Shown: piece after piece, positions 25,754-35,225 of the stretch
Layout: each line of letters starts with the position of its first letter
Numbering within the stretch: position 1 is the first letter of the stretch
NCBI RefSeq assembly: GCF_030317105.1
Contig: NZ_JASZYG010000024.1
Span: 1 to 64,000 of the forward strand
Reading direction: 5' to 3'
Length of the DNA: 64,000 bases
From: Variovorax brevis
Lineage (GTDB): Bacteria > Pseudomonadota > Gammaproteobacteria > Burkholderiales > Burkholderiaceae_C
Position numbers and translations under genes: made by a program
Notes under the pieces: model-generated
What the model saw: only the letters and a program-made list of their open reading frames with translations
Databases searched by the model: none
Told to the model about the DNA's origin: nothing

Positions 25754-26194
25754 TCAGGTGGCGGTCCGCCCCATGGCCTTGCCCGCCATGAGCAGGCAGG
25801 CCCCCTTCACGATCGCAGCCGCCAATTCAGGGGTCGGCTGTGCCGGGCCGAAGACGAATGCGACGATGGCGGTGTTGGCGCTGACGAGGGCAGCATGGAT
25901 CCTTTGGTCCTCGGCGTCCGGGGAAGACCCTTGCGGCGGCGTCAGGAGCGCCAGAGCGGTGGCGCGCTGCATCCCTGTATCGCGCGCACGCACGAGTTGG
26001 GCGGCCTGCTGGCCGTGCTTGCTGCAGGCGGCTGCGACGTGGTGCCTTGCAAGTTCCGGCACCAGGGCAAAGGAGGCGGCGAACGCGCGCTCGAGGTCCT
26101 CGGCGCCTGCCCCGTCCTGGGCGATGGCCTGGACACAATGGAAAGCGGACAGCGAAAGCGCGGCCACTAGACAACCTGCGGCATTCCAGTGCAT
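25754..26194 (-). CDS. Secreted small hypothetical protein
   Basis: 146 residues with a signal peptide (MHWNAAGCLVAALSLSAFHC, cleavage near QAIA-QDG). The mature part is helical and Ala-rich with two cysteines (SKHGQQ context and GACLLM). A similar small exported protein is often seen in conjugative-plasmid accessory blocks, but I cannot name a family. The region 26195-26767 upstream of it holds no supported gene. Confidence 0.6.
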   Translation of the reverse strand: MHWNAAGCLVAALSLSAFHCVQAIAQDGAGAEDLERAFAASFALVPELARHHVAAACSKHGQQAAQLVRARDTGMQRATALALLTPPQGSSPDAEDQRIHAALVSANTAIVAFVFGPAQPTPELAAAIVKGACLLMAGKAMGRTAT

Positions 26195-26767
26195 TGCGCC
26201 CGCCCGCCTCTCAAAGTTTCGCCGTTCGCTTCAAGCCTTCGGCAGGTCGTCAGTGTCCATGAAAAGCATGAACGCGAGGCAAACGTCGCGCCCAGCATCG
26301 TTGAATTTTTTCTGGGTTCCAGGCCGGCATGGCTCGGCCACGCGCCCCGCTTGCCCGTCGCATCTCCTGGGGGTGTCCACATGCAAGTGCGATTCGCTTC
26401 TCCCTTCATCACACCGCACGGGCCCGGGTTCGCGCATGCCCGGCGCGCATGCCCCACCCGGGGCCCGCCACGCGACCGCCAGGCAACGGCCTGACGGCCC
26501 GGGCAACTGGGCACGCCGCGGCGCTTCAGGACAGTAAAGGGCGCAGACGGGCGACCCGCTGGCACGGCGGGCCGCCCGGAAGCGCACGTCCAGCCCAACC
26601 AGCGCCTTGCAGGCGCCCTCGGCCGGGCCGCACGCAACGGCGGTACTTCGCCGGTGGGTGCGCCGCGCCGGGCGATCCGTGGCCGTTCACCTGGCACACG
26701 GCGCAACGCGATCGCGCGCAGTGCGCGGAGGACCGGCACTTACGCAAGGGGCCGCAGCCCCGCGCCT
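26195..26767. other. No supported gene
   Basis: About 570 bp of GC-rich sequence between the secreted protein and the second radC-like gene. Open frames exist on both strands, but none shows a motif, ribosome binding site or coding bias I can support. Confidence 0.35.
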
Positions 26768-27377
26768 TCAGAGCAGCCCCATCTCCGCGAAAGAACTGGA
26801 GCGTGCGCCGGCCACGATGATGTGGTCGAGCACCTGCACGTCGATCATCTTCAGCGCGGCATCCAGCGCCTGCGTCAGCACCTTGTCCGCGCTCGAGGGT
26901 TGGGTGGATTTTGACGGGTGGTTGTGGCTGACGACCACAGCGGCGGCATCATGGTGCAGGGCCCGCTTGAGGACCTCGCGCGGATAGACGCTGGTCTGGC
27001 TCAGCGTGCCACGGAACAGCTCCTCGAAGGCGATGAGCGCATGCCTGGAGTCCAGGTACAGCACCACGAAGCTTTCGTGCGGCTGCCCGGCGAAATGGAG
27101 CTTCAGGAAGTCGGCAACGGCATGGGGCGCGTCGAACACCGGGCGGCTGGTCAATTCCTCGCAGAGCAGTTCCTGCGCCAGGGCCAGCCCGGTCGCCAGG
27201 CGGTGGAAGCTGGGCAGGCTCGACTGGCGCGCGCTGTAGGCGAGCTTTTGCAGCGAGCGGCCATGGGCCTCGTAGTGCATCGGCCTCGGCGCCGAAGAAC
27301 GGGCGCAGTGCATCGACGATGCGTTGCTGGCGCAGGCTGAGGCTGGAAGAAGAAGAGGAAGCGGGTGAAGCGGTCAT
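26768..27377 (-). pseudogene. radC-like JAB/MPN protein with one frameshift
   Basis: From ATG 27377 (GGAGCCC upstream) the N-terminus LSLRQQRIVDALRPFFGAEA reads 30-odd residues. A single-base shift near 27290 then moves to the frame HYEAHGRSLQKLAYSARQSS, which continues through the complete RadC domain: SFVVLYLDSRHALIAFEELF, RGTLSQTSVYPREVLKRALH, the metal-site motif SHNHPS and the ending VDVQVLDHIIVAGAR. The JAMM residues (Glu/His-x-His...) are intact. Despite its name, RadC is not established as a repair protein; plasmid copies are linked with DNA metabolism or establishment. Structured element C precedes it. Confidence 0.85.
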
Positions 27378-27396
27378 GTTGGGCTCCTGCGGTCGG

Positions 27397-27561
27397 CACA
27401 GGCGGGATTGCCTGTGGGCCCCGGATCGACCCCGCCGCAGCGCAGCGCTCAAGGCCGCCGCAGGCGCGCCGGACGCCAGGAGGCGCCGAGCACGCGCAGC
27501 GTGCGCAGGGCCTTGAACGCGAGAACGGTGGGGTAGCGTGAGGACACACAGGCAAGCCCTC
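27397..27561 (-). promoter_or_regulatory. Structured 5'-UTR element, copy C (upstream of radC-like gene)
   Basis: Longest and clearest of the three copies. The terminal hairpin at 27397-27416 has a 7-bp stem (CACAGGC/GCCTGTG) and loop AATCCC. The long-range stem pairs 27509-27516 with 27449-27456 (GGCCTTGA with TCAAGGCC). GTTCTCGC lies at 27519-27526. The radC-like ATG is 19 nt beyond the hairpin. Confidence 0.65.
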
Positions 27562-28580
27562 TCCGCCCCTCCACGGGGACCCCGATGGCTTTCATGCCGC
27601 GTTGGGTCGAGGTGCGAAGTTAGGCGGGCGGGCGGGCGCCTGCGCTCGGGCCGGCCGTCGCCTGTGCCTGACCTGTCGCTGGGCAGGCAGCGCCTCCATT
27701 AGATCGTTCGAAACAAGGGCTGAAGGATGCCAGCGGCGCGAACTGGCAGCTTGGATGCAGGAGCACCTTGCGCCTTGAGGTGGGTGTGCGCGGCGTCGTG
27801 CCGGCAGTCGCTGTTGCGACCGTCAACTTGGTGCCGGGAAAGCGAAGCGCGCGATCAACGTGATCTGCGCTGTGCATCCGGGCGATTGCGAGGGATCGAG
27901 GGCCTTCTTCGCAAAAGTCGACGTGCATGGGTTGATCCAGCAGGCGCTGTGCGAGCAGCCGGAATGACCCCGGTGGGCTCCTCGATCAATTCCGGTCACC
28001 GCTCGCCGATTTGGCAATCCTGCGTGGCCTGACGAGCTCGGGTCTGCAAGAGGCATGCGCCCCTTTCATCGACCACCGCACCTGCTGACGCTTCGTCATG
28101 CGGCGATTGACCACGGGATTCATCACGGACTCCGCCGATGGCTGAGGAATTCTCATGGTCTCCCGCTGATGGTCCACGGGGTCTCCTGGCGACTTGGCTG
28201 ATCTTGATTTCCAGCATGGGGGCGGTGCCAGCCGGCACAAGCAGACCAGGGTACTTCACCACCGTCTGTTCGATCGCATGGAACTCTCAAATTCGCCGGC
28301 GGCATCACAGGGGATGGCAACGTGCGCTTGCGTGTGCCGCCCGAGGCGACAAACGATTTTCAAGGGCATTCCAGGCGCGGCCTTGCTGACGCCGGCTCTC
28401 GTCACGAACGACAGGTCGGCAGCTTCCGTGATGGGCGGGATGGGGCGTGCCGCCCGTCGGCATGTCACCGCTCTGTAGCGCCAACCTGCGTGAGCGTCAT
28501 GGCGCTGGTGACCTCTGCCTGGGAAACACGCGTTGCAACGCCAGCAATCGGCGCCCTGCGAGCCACTGCATTTCCGGGAT
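27562..28580. other. No supported gene
   Basis: About 1 kb without a gene I can defend. A minus-strand frame at 27620-27928 and another at 28256-28468 (SKAAPGMPLKIVCRLG) read somewhat protein-like but match nothing I know. The region may contain decayed genes. Confidence 0.35.
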
Positions 28581-28589
28581 TACCACAGC

Positions 28590-29690
28590 CGCGCCCACAC
28601 TGTTCGACTATCTCCGCTTCGTCGCCGATCTGAAACGACGCATCGAAGGTGCGCGGCTGTCTGCGGCGCGCGCGGCCAACCGCGAACTCGTGGCTTTGTA
28701 TTGGGACATCGGGGGTGCCTTTAGCGAGCAGCAGGCGACCCGCGGATGGGGTGACGCGGTGGTGGACAGGCTCGCACGCGATCTGGAGGCGTCCTTTCCG
28801 GGGAGCAGGGGTTTTTCCGTCGCCAGTCTTTGGCGGATGCGGCAGTTCCACGAGGTCTACGCCGCGCCGGAGTTTTCTCGCACGGGTTGTGCGAGAAAGG
28901 GAGCGCGCGTCAAAGCGCACCCGAAGCGCCACGTGTCAGTGGTGGACCATCGTCAACTCGCACGGCTGTGCGGGAAATGGTGGAAGCGGTGCCTTGGGGC
29001 CACCACGTCAACCTGCTGTCGAAGCTGGACGATCCCGCGCAGCGCCTGTAGTGGCTTCAGGCGACCGCGCGTTCCGGCTGGAGTCGCAACGTGCTGCCCA
29101 ACCAGATCAAGGCCCGGGCTTTGAGAGATCGCTGGTCGAAGGGAAGGCGCACAACGTCGCGCTCGCGCTGCCTGAGCACTTTGCCGGGCAGGCCGAGGAA
29201 GCGCTCAAGAGCAGCTACAACCTTGAGTTCCCCGGCATCAAGCGCCAAATCAAGGAGCGCGAACTCGAGGATCAACGGATCGATCGGCTGCGCGACTTCA
29301 TCCTCAAGCTGGGGCTACGGTTTCTGCTTGTCGGCCGCCAGCACCGGCTGACGCTGGGCCGCAAGGAATACTTCATCGATCTGCTCTTCCATCATCGCTC
29401 TGTCAAGGCGCTGGTGGCGACCGAACTGAAGGTGGGCGCCTTTGAACCGGAATATGCGGGGAAGACGGACTTCGATCTCAACCTGCTCAATGAAAGGGAG
29501 CGTGCGCCCGACGATGGCCTTCCATCGGGATCATCCTGTGCGCAGGGAAGGACAACATCGAGGTGGAGTTCGCACTCAGGAGCAAGGCCAACCCCATCGG
29601 GGTGGCCAAATACCAACTCCAGCGCAAGCTGCCGGCCGAAATGAAGGGGATGCTGCCGACCGCTCGGCAGCTCCAGCAAGTTGTGCGGGC
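28590..29690 (+). pseudogene. PDDEXK nuclease-domain DUF1016 (YhcG-like) gene, frameshifted
   Basis: The N-terminal DUF1016 domain (ANRELVALYWDIGGAFSEQQ, GDAVVDRLARDLEASFPGSR, GFSVASLWRMRQFHEVYA) is followed in other frames by WGHHVNLLSKLDDP and then the C-terminal nuclease region: FERSLVEGKAHNVALALPEH..., DRLRDFILKLGLRFLLVGRQ, RKEYFIDLLFHHRSVKALVA, ELKVGAFEPEYAGKTDF, and finally KANPIGVAKYQL in a third frame. Catalytic Asp (IDLLF) and Glu-x-Lys (TELKVG) residues are still visible, but at least three frame breaks abolish the protein. The family is a widespread, poorly understood mobile defence or toxin-type gene. Confidence 0.8.
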
Positions 29691-29860
29691 CAGTTTTCCA
29701 CGATCGGATGGAGGCGTGCGCGGTCCTTGTGCCGCGAGATGGGGCCCGCCACCCATGGGAGCGGCTTTCAGGCCTGTTTGCTTTTCCGCCGGAGTCTGCG
29801 GATAGTTGGCGACAGTGTGGGACAACATGATCTTTCGCGGCTTGGCGGCAAAGGAATGGC

Positions 29861-30460
29861 ATGGAGAAGTGGAAACCGATCGCAGGCTTCGCTTATGAGG
29901 TCTCAAACCAGGGCCGGGTGAGGAGCATCGCGCGAAAGATGGTGACCGCTTCCGGGCGCGGCTCAGGCTCCGTCAGGGGAAGAATCCTCAAGGGCCGCCC
30001 CAACCAGCGCGGGCACCTGCGGGTTTGCCTGTGCGGTGACGGCGTGACCAGGGAGGTGTCGGTCAGCCGCCTGGTCGCAACCTGCTTTGTTGCGAATCCT
30101 GGCGGATTGCCCTTCGTGCGGCACAAGGATTTCAACCGCGCCAACAACGACGCATCCAACCTCGAGTGGTGCAGCAACAGCACGAGCCTGCGCAAGGCGA
30201 TCGAAGCCGGTCGCTTCACGGCCCTCGTGTCTCCGGCCCGTGCCAGGACCTTGCAGGCCGAGACCGCCAGCATGGCCTACACGCTGCGCCTTGCCGGCCT
30301 GACCTTTCGGGAAATCGCGGCGATGCTCGATATCGGCACCGAGGCGGCCATGAAGGTGTGTCACGCCAGAGCGTGGAAGCACGAGTCGAGACCCACGCTG
30401 GCGCGCAAAAGCACGCGCAGGCGCAAGAACTCGCGCGCTTCGCGCGTGCTGACGCGCTGA
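29861..30460 (+). CDS. NUMOD4-HNH endonuclease with C-terminal helix-turn-helix
   Basis: 199 residues, with AAGGAATGG before the ATG. NUMOD4 motif at the N-terminus (WKPIAGFAYEVSNQGRVRSI, residues 4-23), HNH nuclease core around residues 86-104 (VRHKDFNRANNDASNLEWCS), and a C-terminal HTH (LAGLTFREIAAMLDIGTEAA). This is the layout of phage and free-standing homing endonucleases, which cut a specific site and spread their own gene. No intron is visible around it. It follows directly on a decayed DUF1016 gene, which suggests a region of repeated invasion. Confidence 0.85.
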   Translation: MEKWKPIAGFAYEVSNQGRVRSIARKMVTASGRGSGSVRGRILKGRPNQRGHLRVCLCGDGVTREVSVSRLVATCFVANPGGLPFVRHKDFNRANNDASNLEWCSNSTSLRKAIEAGRFTALVSPARARTLQAETASMAYTLRLAGLTFREIAAMLDIGTEAAMKVCHARAWKHESRPTLARKSTRRRKNSRASRVLTR

Positions 30461-31192
30461 TGCGTGAGCCATGGCGAGGCCGCTTCCCGGGGACGGGTCG
30501 GCCGCGGGCGTTCAGGCTCCCCTTTCAATGCGCACCCCTTGTCCGGTTGTCCTCTTTCATCCCGCATGCCCTCCTGGACAAAGGTCTCGAGCATTTCAAT
30601 GGGTGAAGGGCGGGGCCGCAAACGATTTCCCGGGAACCGGGGATCCCCTCGACGCCTCGACGCCAACCAGGGGCCGTTCATCGGGAGTCCGGACGCCGGT
30701 TCATGGCCCCTGGGCCCTGCAATCGGATTTCGCACCACGCCAGGCTTGAGCGGACCTCCCCGGGCCTCCCATCGCGACATGCGAGGCAGTTGTTCTTGAC
30801 GAGCCGTTGCGAAGGGCTGGGGGCGTATGAACCCGCGGGGATCGGAGGGGCTGTTTCGCTCAACGGCGAGGTCCCTGGTCCGGCAATGCCTCGGTGTTCC
30901 TCACCGGCGAGCCATGACCCGATGCGGCCGCTCCCCGGCGGGGGCACGGCTTGCGCCCTGACCCTCGGGGCGCCGCTGGCCGTCCTGTCGCGCCCGGTTC
31001 GCCCAGGCCCGAACGGGATCCCGCCCCGACTTCGACTTGAGGGCGGCTTCGCCAAGCCAAGCCATGGCATCGCGGCCAACCGGCAACGCGATCCATGCCG
31101 CTTCGGCTGGATGTGGCATCACCAGAGTCGACCATTGCAATCCAGTCGCGCAGGACTTCCGCGGGTCTGCAGCACCCGCCGGGTCCCACTGT
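30461..31192. other. No supported gene
   Basis: About 730 bp of GC-rich DNA, with no motif-bearing frame, repeat or RNA gene recognised. Confidence 0.35.
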
Positions 31193-31651
31193 CTACTCGG
31201 CATGTTCCTCGACGACCGTGTCATCCACCACCACAAGACGCCGCACCTGCCAGCCCGGCTCGCGCTTCAGGTGTTGGGCCTCATCGCACCGCACTTCAAC
31301 CCAACGCCTGGGCCCGTCGTTGGTGTGAAGCTTGCGCGCGATCCACACCGTGCGCCGGGTGCGGTCCACCGGCGTCAAGACCAGCAGCGCCAGTACCACA
31401 AGGCACGCGGTGGCCACGTCTTCGCTGTAGTCGAAGAAGCCGAACAATTCGCCGCCCATGTTGCCGGCCAGCACGGCCAGGGCGATGGCCCACAGTGCCA
31501 GCCGCGTGCGCCGGGACAGGGCAGGCAGGAACGGCAGCTTCACGATCCAGGAGGAAATGCTGTGCCGACGTCCCGGGCGGCGGGGGGTCGCGCCTTGGGA
31601 AAGCGCCGCCATTGGACCAAGCCCGCCCATGCCGGGCGATGGGCTTGGCAA
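31193..31651 (-). CDS. Small inner-membrane hypothetical protein
   Basis: Up to 152 residues. Two transmembrane helices are evident (TRLALWAIALAVLAGNMGG and ATACLVVLALLVLTPV) separated by FFDYSED, followed by a soluble C-terminal region (RKLHTNDGPRRWVEVRC...). The start may be Met 14 (31612), because the first residues are low in coding character. No family recognised. Confidence 0.5.
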   Translation of the reverse strand: MPSPSPGMGGLGPMAALSQGATPRRPGRRHSISSWIVKLPFLPALSRRTRLALWAIALAVLAGNMGGELFGFFDYSEDVATACLVVLALLVLTPVDRTRRTVWIARKLHTNDGPRRWVEVRCDEAQHLKREPGWQVRRLVVVDDTVVEEHAE

Positions 31652-31943
31652 CTTTCTGAAGTGTCATCTGGCGCCCCTTGGTAGCGTAGCGAGTGCACAC
31701 ATTGTGCGGCCGCCGCCTGCAGACGCTCGCCCTTCAGGCGTGCAGACCCAGAAAGTTGCGCCGGCGAAGTTGGGAAACCACAAGCCACGGCGCAGACGCG
31801 ACCCGATGGCTGAAGACGACCCCACGAGGACCGCCCTCGACCGCAGTGGCGAGCGGCGGTCCAGGCCCCTGGCAACAGCGCAAAGAAAGTGCGCGAGCAG
31901 CCGCTCGTACAAGCCCTGAGGTGAAAAAAGCGGTGCGTCCCAG

Positions 31944-32258
31944 GTGTCACCCGAAAGCCGGGAGCGGGCCCTGCGCACGGGTGCGGCAGCACTGCGCACC
32001 TTTGACGGGTTGTTGTCGCGCCCCCTACCCGCGCACGGGGAGCGTGCGGAACGGGTGGACGCGCTGCGCCGCTTGCGGGCGGCCGGCTTTGTGGAGGCGC
32101 AGATCCCGGAGCCTGTACACAAGGCGGGGCGCGCGGTGCAGCCGCCTGCGTGGGTGACGGCGCTGACGGCGGCGGGCCGGCAGTGGCACGCCGCACTCGC
32201 AGGGCACCCACGGCGGCAAGGGTCCCGTCCCCTCAACGACGAGGGGCCCCCGTCGTGA
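31944..32258 (+). CDS. Hypothetical protein
   Basis: 104 residues from GTG 31944. A helical, soluble frame with good coding character (SRERALRTGAAALRTFDGLL, RVDALRRLRAAGFVEAQIPE). No motif, signal peptide or membrane segment, and no family recognised. A start further downstream is possible. It is transcribed towards the small minus-strand gene at 32453. Confidence 0.45.
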   Translation: MSPESRERALRTGAAALRTFDGLLSRPLPAHGERAERVDALRRLRAAGFVEAQIPEPVHKAGRAVQPPAWVTALTAAGRQWHAALAGHPRRQGSRPLNDEGPPS

Positions 32259-32452
32259 CAGCGCGATCCAGCGCTGCCCGGCGGGAATATGTGGACGCAT
32301 GGGCCGGGTTTCAAGGCGCGCCAACCCCCCGGCGTCATGCGGGACGTGATCGTCGGGAACGATGTGGAATGCCTGATGCGCGAGGCGATGGACATGGCGG
32401 TTCGCGGGGTGTCCGTGCCACCGCAGATCGGGTGGTGGGCCGCCCGCGCGGC

Positions 32453-32704
32453 CTACAGCTCCGAAAAGCCCGTGTCGCCCTGGTGTTCGCGCGCGATCCA
32501 GTCGTCCACATAGCCCCTGGCCATCTTCATCAGGACGTCCGTCGCGGAGGCCACATCGTGGGTGAGCAGGGTCAGGGAAATCCGGCTGCGGTTGACCTCG
32601 CCCTCGCCAATTGTGGCGCCGCCTGTCATTTCGCCCGAAGCGGACGTGGTCAGGGCAATCGTCACGGTCCAACCCCGGTATGTGAGGACCTGCTGGTGCT
32701 GCAT
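32453..32704 (-). CDS. Small hypothetical protein
   Basis: 83 residues from ATG 32704. An alternating beta pattern (LTYRGWTVTIALTTSASGEM, EVNRSRISLTLLTHDVASAT) with a C-terminal helix (ARGYVDDWIAREHQ) suggests a compact alpha/beta fold. Similar short proteins with a YRGW start are common in beta-proteobacterial genomes, but I cannot give a family name. The ribosome binding site is weak (GAAGG, distant). Confidence 0.6.
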   Translation of the reverse strand: MQHQQVLTYRGWTVTIALTTSASGEMTGGATIGEGEVNRSRISLTLLTHDVASATDVLMKMARGYVDDWIAREHQGDTGFSEL

Positions 32705-33525
32705 GGGGTGGCGCCTTCCTGGACCCGGGGATCCTGAAAAAATACGGGCAGACTGTCGGATCGCAACCAGCAAGGATGCGGGCAAGATGTGTGGATGGCG
32801 GCAGGCGCTGCGCGACCGATCAACGCGAGCACCCGCGCCCGACGCACGCCGCCGGTGCGACACATGCAGCGTTTGTCTCAGGAGGGAAGGACGTGATCAA
32901 GGGATGAAATGCGCGCGACGCTGTCAGCCAGACGCGCCGGCTTCGCAAAAAAGGCGGACCGCCAGCGCGCCGCGCCGCGGCTCGCACTGTCGAAGCACAA
33001 GGGTGCCACCCCGTGATGGCCTTCGACATCCTGCCGCTGTATGCCGTGGATCTGTCCGGCTGGGCGGCGACCGTGACGGAGTCATCGGGGCGCTGGGAAG
33101 GCCCTGTCGGCGCACGCAGTCATCGCCGGGCCAGCCATCCGTGGCGGACGCCTGGCTCGAGGGCCGGTGCGGGGTGCACGATGAAGGTTGCCCCGCCACG
33201 GTGTGCCAGGTGCAGATGCACCTGGATCCGCGCTTTGCGCCCAGGCTCCAGGGCTGCATGATCTTCGCCGTGCCCGCCACGGTCCTGCTGTCACGGATCA
33301 CGGCGCACACCCGGTGTGTCGTGCAGCAGGACGGAGCCGGTACGCAGGTTGCCATGGCGGCGCTCGGCTTGGCCATGGTGCGGACAAAAGCGCGCGACGA
33401 CGACTTCCCGACGGTCATTGCAGGCCGGTCCGACCGCAGCCCGGGAGAGCGGCCCTGCGCCTGATCGGTCGGGCCGGCCCGCGCGCGGCGGATCGCGCTG
33501 CGCGCAGTACCGGGGCGCCGGGGGG
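32705..33525. other. No supported gene
   Basis: About 820 bp. A plus-strand frame ending at 33464 has a plausible C-terminal half (MIFAVPATVLLSRITAH), but its start and overall coding pattern are unconvincing. I leave it unassigned. Confidence 0.3.
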
Positions 33526-34605
33526 TCAGGGGCCCGACATCGCGGGTCCGCCCAGCACCCGCACGGGCTTCATCCACATCAGCTTGCGCTGGGCGTGCTG
33601 CGGACCCCAGGCCTGGTGGCGCCAGTGGCCACGGCGCCAGTGCGGCCGGCGTGCCGGCCCGGTGCCCTCCCCTGCCGTGCCGGCGCGATCGCTGGCGTGG
33701 GCTGCTTCGTCCATCGATTGCTGGAAGTCCAGTCCCACGCGGTGGATCTGCAGGTAGCCCAGCGACTTCATCCTGGACGCCGTGCGCCTGGCTTCCTTGT
33801 CGCCATGGTGCAGCTTGGCCAGCATGCGCGCTGGCGCATCGGCTTCCCAGTCGAAGCGCGCATCGTCGGGATAAGCCGTGAGGTAGGCCATGCAGTTGCC
33901 CGCCAGCGCCAGGGCGCGCTTCAGGGTGGGCGCGTTGGACTGCAGTTCGTCGGCGAGCTGATCGCGGATGTCAGGGGTCATGCCCCAGTCGCTCTGGCCG
34001 GACTGGCACGCGGCGAAGAGCTCCAGGATCTCTTGCCGCTCCGCGTCGATCGCGAGATCCACGGCCTGGTCGAAGCGCAGCGAACGCGACGCCTCGGGAA
34101 ACTTCAGCAGGAAGCTGTCGCGCTGTGCGATCGACAGCCAGGGCGCGGGGCTGCGCCCGACCAGGGCCACGTGCCACTGGTCGCCCAGCGTCACCACGAT
34201 GGCGCCTTCGACCGGGTTCAGGCCGTGCAGCAGCAGGTCGCCCTGGGGGCCCCAGTGGAGGTAGTAGATGTGGTTGGGCGAGCGCAGGTCGGCCAGGCGC
34301 ATGTCGCCGGTGTCCGAATGCGCGAGCGCCTCCAGCAGGGCCGGGCTGATGTCGTACAGCGGGGTGTCGTTCCACGCGAGGGTCACCAGCGTCTGCGTGA
34401 TCGGCGATTCACGCGAGAGGAACAGTTGCGCATGGGCGTCGGGGCCCAGGCCGGCCTGGCCGGCGCTGTGAAGGATGGTGTCGCGCACGAGCTTCACGAC
34501 GGGCACGCGCGGGTTGCGCGCCGCCTCGTACACCGCGGCCACGAAGGCGTTGTTGTAGTACGGCCGCTTGGTGCGGAAGTACTGGGGGAAATAGCGGTCA
34601 GCCAT
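33526..34605 (-). CDS. Mobile-element protein with AcrVA2-like C-terminal tail
   Basis: 359 residues from ATG 34605. No signal or membrane segment. The C-terminal RRPHWRRGHWRHQAWGP motif, followed by RKLMWMKPVRV (about residues 319-350), resembles the end of the anti-CRISPR AcrVA2 family, where a RRGHWxxxxxG segment precedes a final beta strand of the KxxWxxPxxV type. A helix with Leu/Ala repeats near residues 225-245 (LKRALALAGNCMAYLTAYPD) also fits that family. The N-terminal 200 residues (YFRTKRPYYNNAFVAAVYEA) are not recognisable. Family members are widespread on plasmids and phages and most are uncharacterised, so anti-CRISPR activity is only a possibility. Confidence 0.6.
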   Translation of the reverse strand: MADRYFPQYFRTKRPYYNNAFVAAVYEAARNPRVPVVKLVRDTILHSAGQAGLGPDAHAQLFLSRESPITQTLVTLAWNDTPLYDISPALLEALAHSDTGDMRLADLRSPNHIYYLHWGPQGDLLLHGLNPVEGAIVVTLGDQWHVALVGRSPAPWLSIAQRDSFLLKFPEASRSLRFDQAVDLAIDAERQEILELFAACQSGQSDWGMTPDIRDQLADELQSNAPTLKRALALAGNCMAYLTAYPDDARFDWEADAPARMLAKLHHGDKEARRTASRMKSLGYLQIHRVGLDFQQSMDEAAHASDRAGTAGEGTGPARRPHWRRGHWRHQAWGPQHAQRKLMWMKPVRVLGGPAMSGP

Positions 34606-34655
34606 GGCGAGGCCGGACCGGCGCGTGCGCGGCGTCGCCGGCGCTGGAAGCCGGT

Positions 34656-34835
34656 TCAGGCCTCACGTTCCTCGATCCAGTGGGAGCCTGGCCCGTAGAC
34701 TGCGTCGCCCGCCTGCCGGACGCGCTCGGCCAGTTCGCGATTGACGGGCTTGGCCGGGAACCAGCGGCCGCCCGTGACGGGACGGCCGTTGTCGTCGACC
34801 TGGCCGCGTGACCAGCAAAGGCGGATTTCTTGCAT
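34656..34835 (-). CDS. Small hypothetical protein upstream of the AcrVA2-like gene
   Basis: 59 residues from ATG 34835: RLCWSRGQVDDNGRPVTGGR is followed by a helix (NRELAERVRQAGDAVYG) and the ending HWIEERE. It sits 50 bp before the AcrVA2-like gene on the same strand and is probably co-transcribed with it. Short proteins with a VTGGRWFP core occur repeatedly on proteobacterial plasmids. Function unknown. Confidence 0.65.
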   Translation of the reverse strand: MQEIRLCWSRGQVDDNGRPVTGGRWFPAKPVNRELAERVRQAGDAVYGPGSHWIEEREA

Positions 34836-35225
34836 GGGGGTGTCGTCCGTGATTTGCGCACAGCTTGCGCGCGTGCGCAAGATCGCGGACGTGAGGCGCG
34901 GGTGGGGGTGGGGCGCAGGTGGGGCGCGGGTGAGGCCCGGACGGGCGACGCAAACGGCGCGCAGGAGGAAGGGCCGGGCTGCGCCCGGTCCGGGGGCCAC
35001 CGTCGATGGCGGGTGAATGGGCAGGTGCCCCCGCCCTGCCCTGCCCTGCCGCCCATCGTCCAGGCGGGTGTCGTTGCTGCACCTGTCCATGAAGGCCGGC
35101 GCCGGCAAGATGAGGGAGATGTCTGGCCAGATCCAGCGGGAGCACGAAGCCGCGCTGGAGCGAAGGCGCAGGCAGTTCCAGGCGTCGATGGCGAAAATTG
35201 CGGCCGCTCCGGCCGCCGTGTCGGG
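34836..35225. other. Intergenic with G-rich tract
   Basis: 390 bp between rep and the 59-residue gene. At 34896-34937 there are several GGG runs in close succession on the plus strand, capable in principle of G-quadruplex formation. No gene seen. Confidence 0.4.

Noticed and set aside
32562-33464. 300-residue plus-strand hypothetical
   Set aside because: Unclear start, mixed composition, and its 5' half is antisense to the supported small gene at 32453-32704.
34896-34937. G-quadruplex regulator
   Set aside because: G runs exist, but the region's overall G+C makes this unsurprising and there is no positional link to a promoter.
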